Positions 4,887-6,126 of a stretch of 6,126 bases of DNA are shown one piece after another. Numbering within the stretch: the first letter of the stretch is position 1; every line of letters starts with the position of its first letter. The position numbers and the translations under genes are program-made. The notes under the pieces are model-generated. The model did not search any database, was not told where the DNA came from, and worked only from the letters and a program-made list of their open reading frames with translations. The DNA lies in the NCBI GenBank assembly GCA_903876615.1, contig CAIRAS010000315.1, positions 1 through 6,126 on the forward strand, in the 5' to 3' direction. The DNA is from an uncultured Holophagaceae bacterium. Its GTDB lineage: Bacteria; Acidobacteriota; Holophagae; Holophagales; Holophagaceae.

Positions 4887-5359
4887 CCCGCGAGCTGTCC
4901 TTCGTCACCGGGCTGGGCCGCTTGCGGCTGGGCTGGAGCGCCGAGGGCATCTGCCTGCTGCGCTTCGCGGAGGTCCCGGGGCCCGACGAGGCCGCGACAG
5001 CGCCCGACTGGGTGCAGGAGGCCCTGCGCCGGCTCCTGGCCCACCTGGGTGGCCAGCCCCAGGACCTGCGCGCCCTGCCGGTGGACCTGTCGGGGCTGAC
5101 ACCCTTCCAGCGCCGCGTGGCTGAGGTGCTGCGCGCCACCCGACCGGGGGAGACCCTCACCTACGGCGATGTGGCCCTGCTGGCGGGTCGGCCGGGCGCG
5201 GCCCGGGCCGTGGGCCAGGCCGTGAAGGCCAACCCCATCCTGATCCTCGTGCCCTGCCACCGCGTGGTGGCCGCGAACGGCCCCGGCGGCTGGAGCGCCT
5301 TCGGCACCCCGGAGCGGAAGGCCCGGCTGCTGGCGCTTGAAGACCCTAAAGCTTGTTGA
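4883..5359 (+). CDS. ogt: Methylated-DNA--protein-cysteine methyltransferase (O6-alkylguanine repair)
   Basis: This 158-residue suicide repair protein moves the alkyl group from O6-alkylguanine to its own cysteine. The C-terminal catalytic domain is complete: TPFQRRVAEVLRATRPGETLTYGDVA (73-98) with Y94, GRPGAARAVGQAVKANP (102-118) with R108, the base-flipping arginine, and N117 of the Asn hinge, then ILVPCHRVV with acceptor C125. The usual YSGG after the active site is replaced by WSAFG (137-141). The N-terminal 60 residues are the short, variable domain of the Ogt type, without the Ada metal-binding region. It starts in the stop codon of the oxidoreductase gene (4-nt overlap), behind AGGGGGAGG at 4861-4869, which is 13 nt away and rather far; coupling probably helps. 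It ends inside the 3' end of the convergent epimerase gene. Function is very likely; the link to the oxidoreductase may be only operonic. Confidence 0.93.
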   Translation: MTRELSFVTGLGRLRLGWSAEGICLLRFAEVPGPDEAATAPDWVQEALRRLLAHLGGQPQDLRALPVDLSGLTPFQRRVAEVLRATRPGETLTYGDVALLAGRPGAARAVGQAVKANPILILVPCHRVVAANGPGGWSAFGTPERKARLLALEDPKAC

Positions 5360-6005
5360 TGTCGGGGGTCTCCAGGATGGCCTTGGGCGCCCCTGCCAGC
5401 GCCGCCTGAAGCATGGCCCGGCCGAGCTGCTCTGTGGTGGTGAAGCTGTCCGGCGAGAGCGCCTTCAGGAGCGGCCAGAACGGCCCCAGCAGGACGTAGA
5501 GCAGGCGGTACAGGGAAGTCCGGGAGCTGATGCCGTGCAGGGGCTGGATGGCGCCCGGGCGGAACACATGGACGGCCTTGAAGGGCAGCCGGAGCAGGGC
5601 GTTTTCGATGCGGCCCTTCACCCGGGCCCACATGATGCGGCCCTGCTCCGAGCTGTCGGCGCCAGCGCCAGAGATGTAGCAGAAGGTCATGGCCGGGTTC
5701 AGCCTGGCCAGCGTCTGGGCCGCGGCCAGCGTGAGGTCATAGGTCATGCGCTGGTAGGCCGCTTCGCTGAGCCCCGCCGAGGTGACGCCCAGGCAGAAGC
5801 AGCAGGCGTCCAGGCCCGTCAGCGCGCCCTCGACAGCCGAGTAGTCGAAGAAGTCAGCGTGGAGCAGCTCTCGCAGCTTGGGATGGGCCTGCCCGGAAGG
5901 GCTGCGCCCGATCACGAGGACCGCTGACACCCGCTGATCGAGCAGGCACTCGCGCAGGACCCCCTGCCCGATCATGCCGGTCGCGCCGAAGAGCAGCACC
6001 TTCAT
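5346..6005 (-). CDS. Small NAD(P)-binding epimerase-like protein (atypical SDR, TIP30/NmrA-like)
   Basis: This 219-residue protein carries one Rossmann domain: KVLLFGATGMIGQGVLRECL (2-21) has the GxxGxxG NAD(P)-binding loop (G7, G10, G13), and VIGRSP (31-36) with R34 suggests NADP preference. CFCLGVTSAG (69-78) and FCYISGAGAD (108-117, Ser112) are the next strands of the short-chain dehydrogenase fold. Where SDR enzymes have YxxxK it shows WARVK (W126-K130), so the classical catalytic Tyr is absent; related small 'epimerases' of the TIP30/HTATIP2 type seem to share this. VFRPGAI follows. It may be a redox sensor or an enzyme with an unknown substrate. The ATG at 6005 was chosen over the longer frame because GGGAGG lies at 6012-6017, 6 nt upstream, and the Rossmann strand begins at residue 2. 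Its last 14 bases overlap the 3' end of ogt; it is divergent from murB across 30 bp. Confidence 0.85.
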   Translation of the reverse strand: MKVLLFGATGMIGQGVLRECLLDQRVSAVLVIGRSPSGQAHPKLRELLHADFFDYSAVEGALTGLDACCFCLGVTSAGLSEAAYQRMTYDLTLAAAQTLARLNPAMTFCYISGAGADSSEQGRIMWARVKGRIENALLRLPFKAVHVFRPGAIQPLHGISSRTSLYRLLYVLLGPFWPLLKALSPDSFTTTEQLGRAMLQAALAGAPKAILETPDINKL

Positions 6006-6035
6006 CTGGAACCTCCCCAGTCCATACTGGACCCG

Positions 6036-6126
6036 ATGATGCACCCTTTCCCCGATGACCTGCTGGGCCTCCCGCACCGCCGGGACGTGCCCTTTGCCCG
6101 GCTCACCACCCTGGGCGTGGGCGGCG
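6036..6126 (+). CDS. murB: Probable UDP-N-acetylmuramate dehydrogenase, N-terminus only
   Basis: Only 30 codons are visible before the window ends. After two adjacent ATG codons (6036 and 6039) the reading is HPFPDDLLGLPHRRDVPFA followed by RLTTLGVGG. A polar start followed by 'xxTTLxxGG' is the entrance to the FAD-binding domain in MurB, which reduces enolpyruvyl-UDP-GlcNAc with NADPH to make UDP-MurNAc for peptidoglycan. The same opening can occur in other FAD-binding oxidases of the PCMH type, so the call is tentative. There is only a poor ribosome-binding site (GGA about 5 nt before the first ATG). It is divergent from the epimerase-like gene, and their control signals must share a 30-bp gap. 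The 3' part lies outside the window. Confidence 0.62.
   Translation, partial: MMHPFPDDLLGLPHRRDVPFARLTTLGVGG

Noticed and set aside
4302..5260. Minus-strand open frames opposite the oxidoreductase and ogt genes
   Set aside because: Shadow frames with biased composition and no domain signature, lying across well-supported genes.

Overview
The window is a G+C-rich bacterial chromosome segment with short intergenic gaps and strong third-position G/C in most genes. It begins inside an ABC transporter ATPase gene and ends in the first codons of a probable murB. The combination of ruvX, a GMC/cholesterol-oxidase-like flavoprotein, ogt, a small SDR-type epimerase and murB, together with the codon bias, suggests a high-G+C Gram-negative-type bacterium. 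A member of the Acidobacteriota (Holophagae) or a deltaproteobacterial-type lineage is possible, but this is a low-confidence guess because no rRNA or marker gene is present.

Layout: (1) 3-512 (+), C-terminal part of an ABC transporter ATPase of the LolD/MacB-like type, followed by a gap with hairpins. (2) 669-1408 (+), a type II toxin-antitoxin operon: a ribbon-helix-helix antitoxin and a PIN-domain VapC-type ribonuclease that overlap by 4 nt, behind a promoter overlapping a perfect 10-bp-arm palindrome. (3) 1461-2680 (-), convergent to it, a two-gene operon of a winged-HTH-like protein and a Pol-beta-fold nucleotidyltransferase overlapping by 4 nt. The layout resembles AbiE-type (HTH antitoxin plus nucleotidyltransferase toxin) systems, but I cannot place the proteins in a characterised family. 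It is preceded by an AT-rich control region with nested TTCGCGAA palindromes and probably a leaderless start. (4) 2745-3182 (-), ruvX, encoding the YqgF-fold Holliday-junction/rRNA nuclease-like protein. (5) 3288-5359 (+), a GMC-type FAD oxidoreductase coupled by an ATGA overlap to an O6-alkylguanine-DNA alkyltransferase. (6) 5346-6005 (-), a small NAD(P)-binding epimerase-like protein, overlapping the alkyltransferase gene tail to tail. (7) 6036 onward (+), the start of a probable murB.

Sections 2 and 3 form a 2-kb accessory cassette of two toxin-antitoxin-like modules facing each other, placed between ordinary cellular genes and of visibly lower G+C. The least described part is the HTH/nucleotidyltransferase operon and its palindromic control region; this is the main candidate for an under-studied system. 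The rest reads as ordinary housekeeping or metabolic genes. No tRNA, rRNA, CRISPR array, transposase or integrase was seen, and no gap without a gene exceeds 160 bases.
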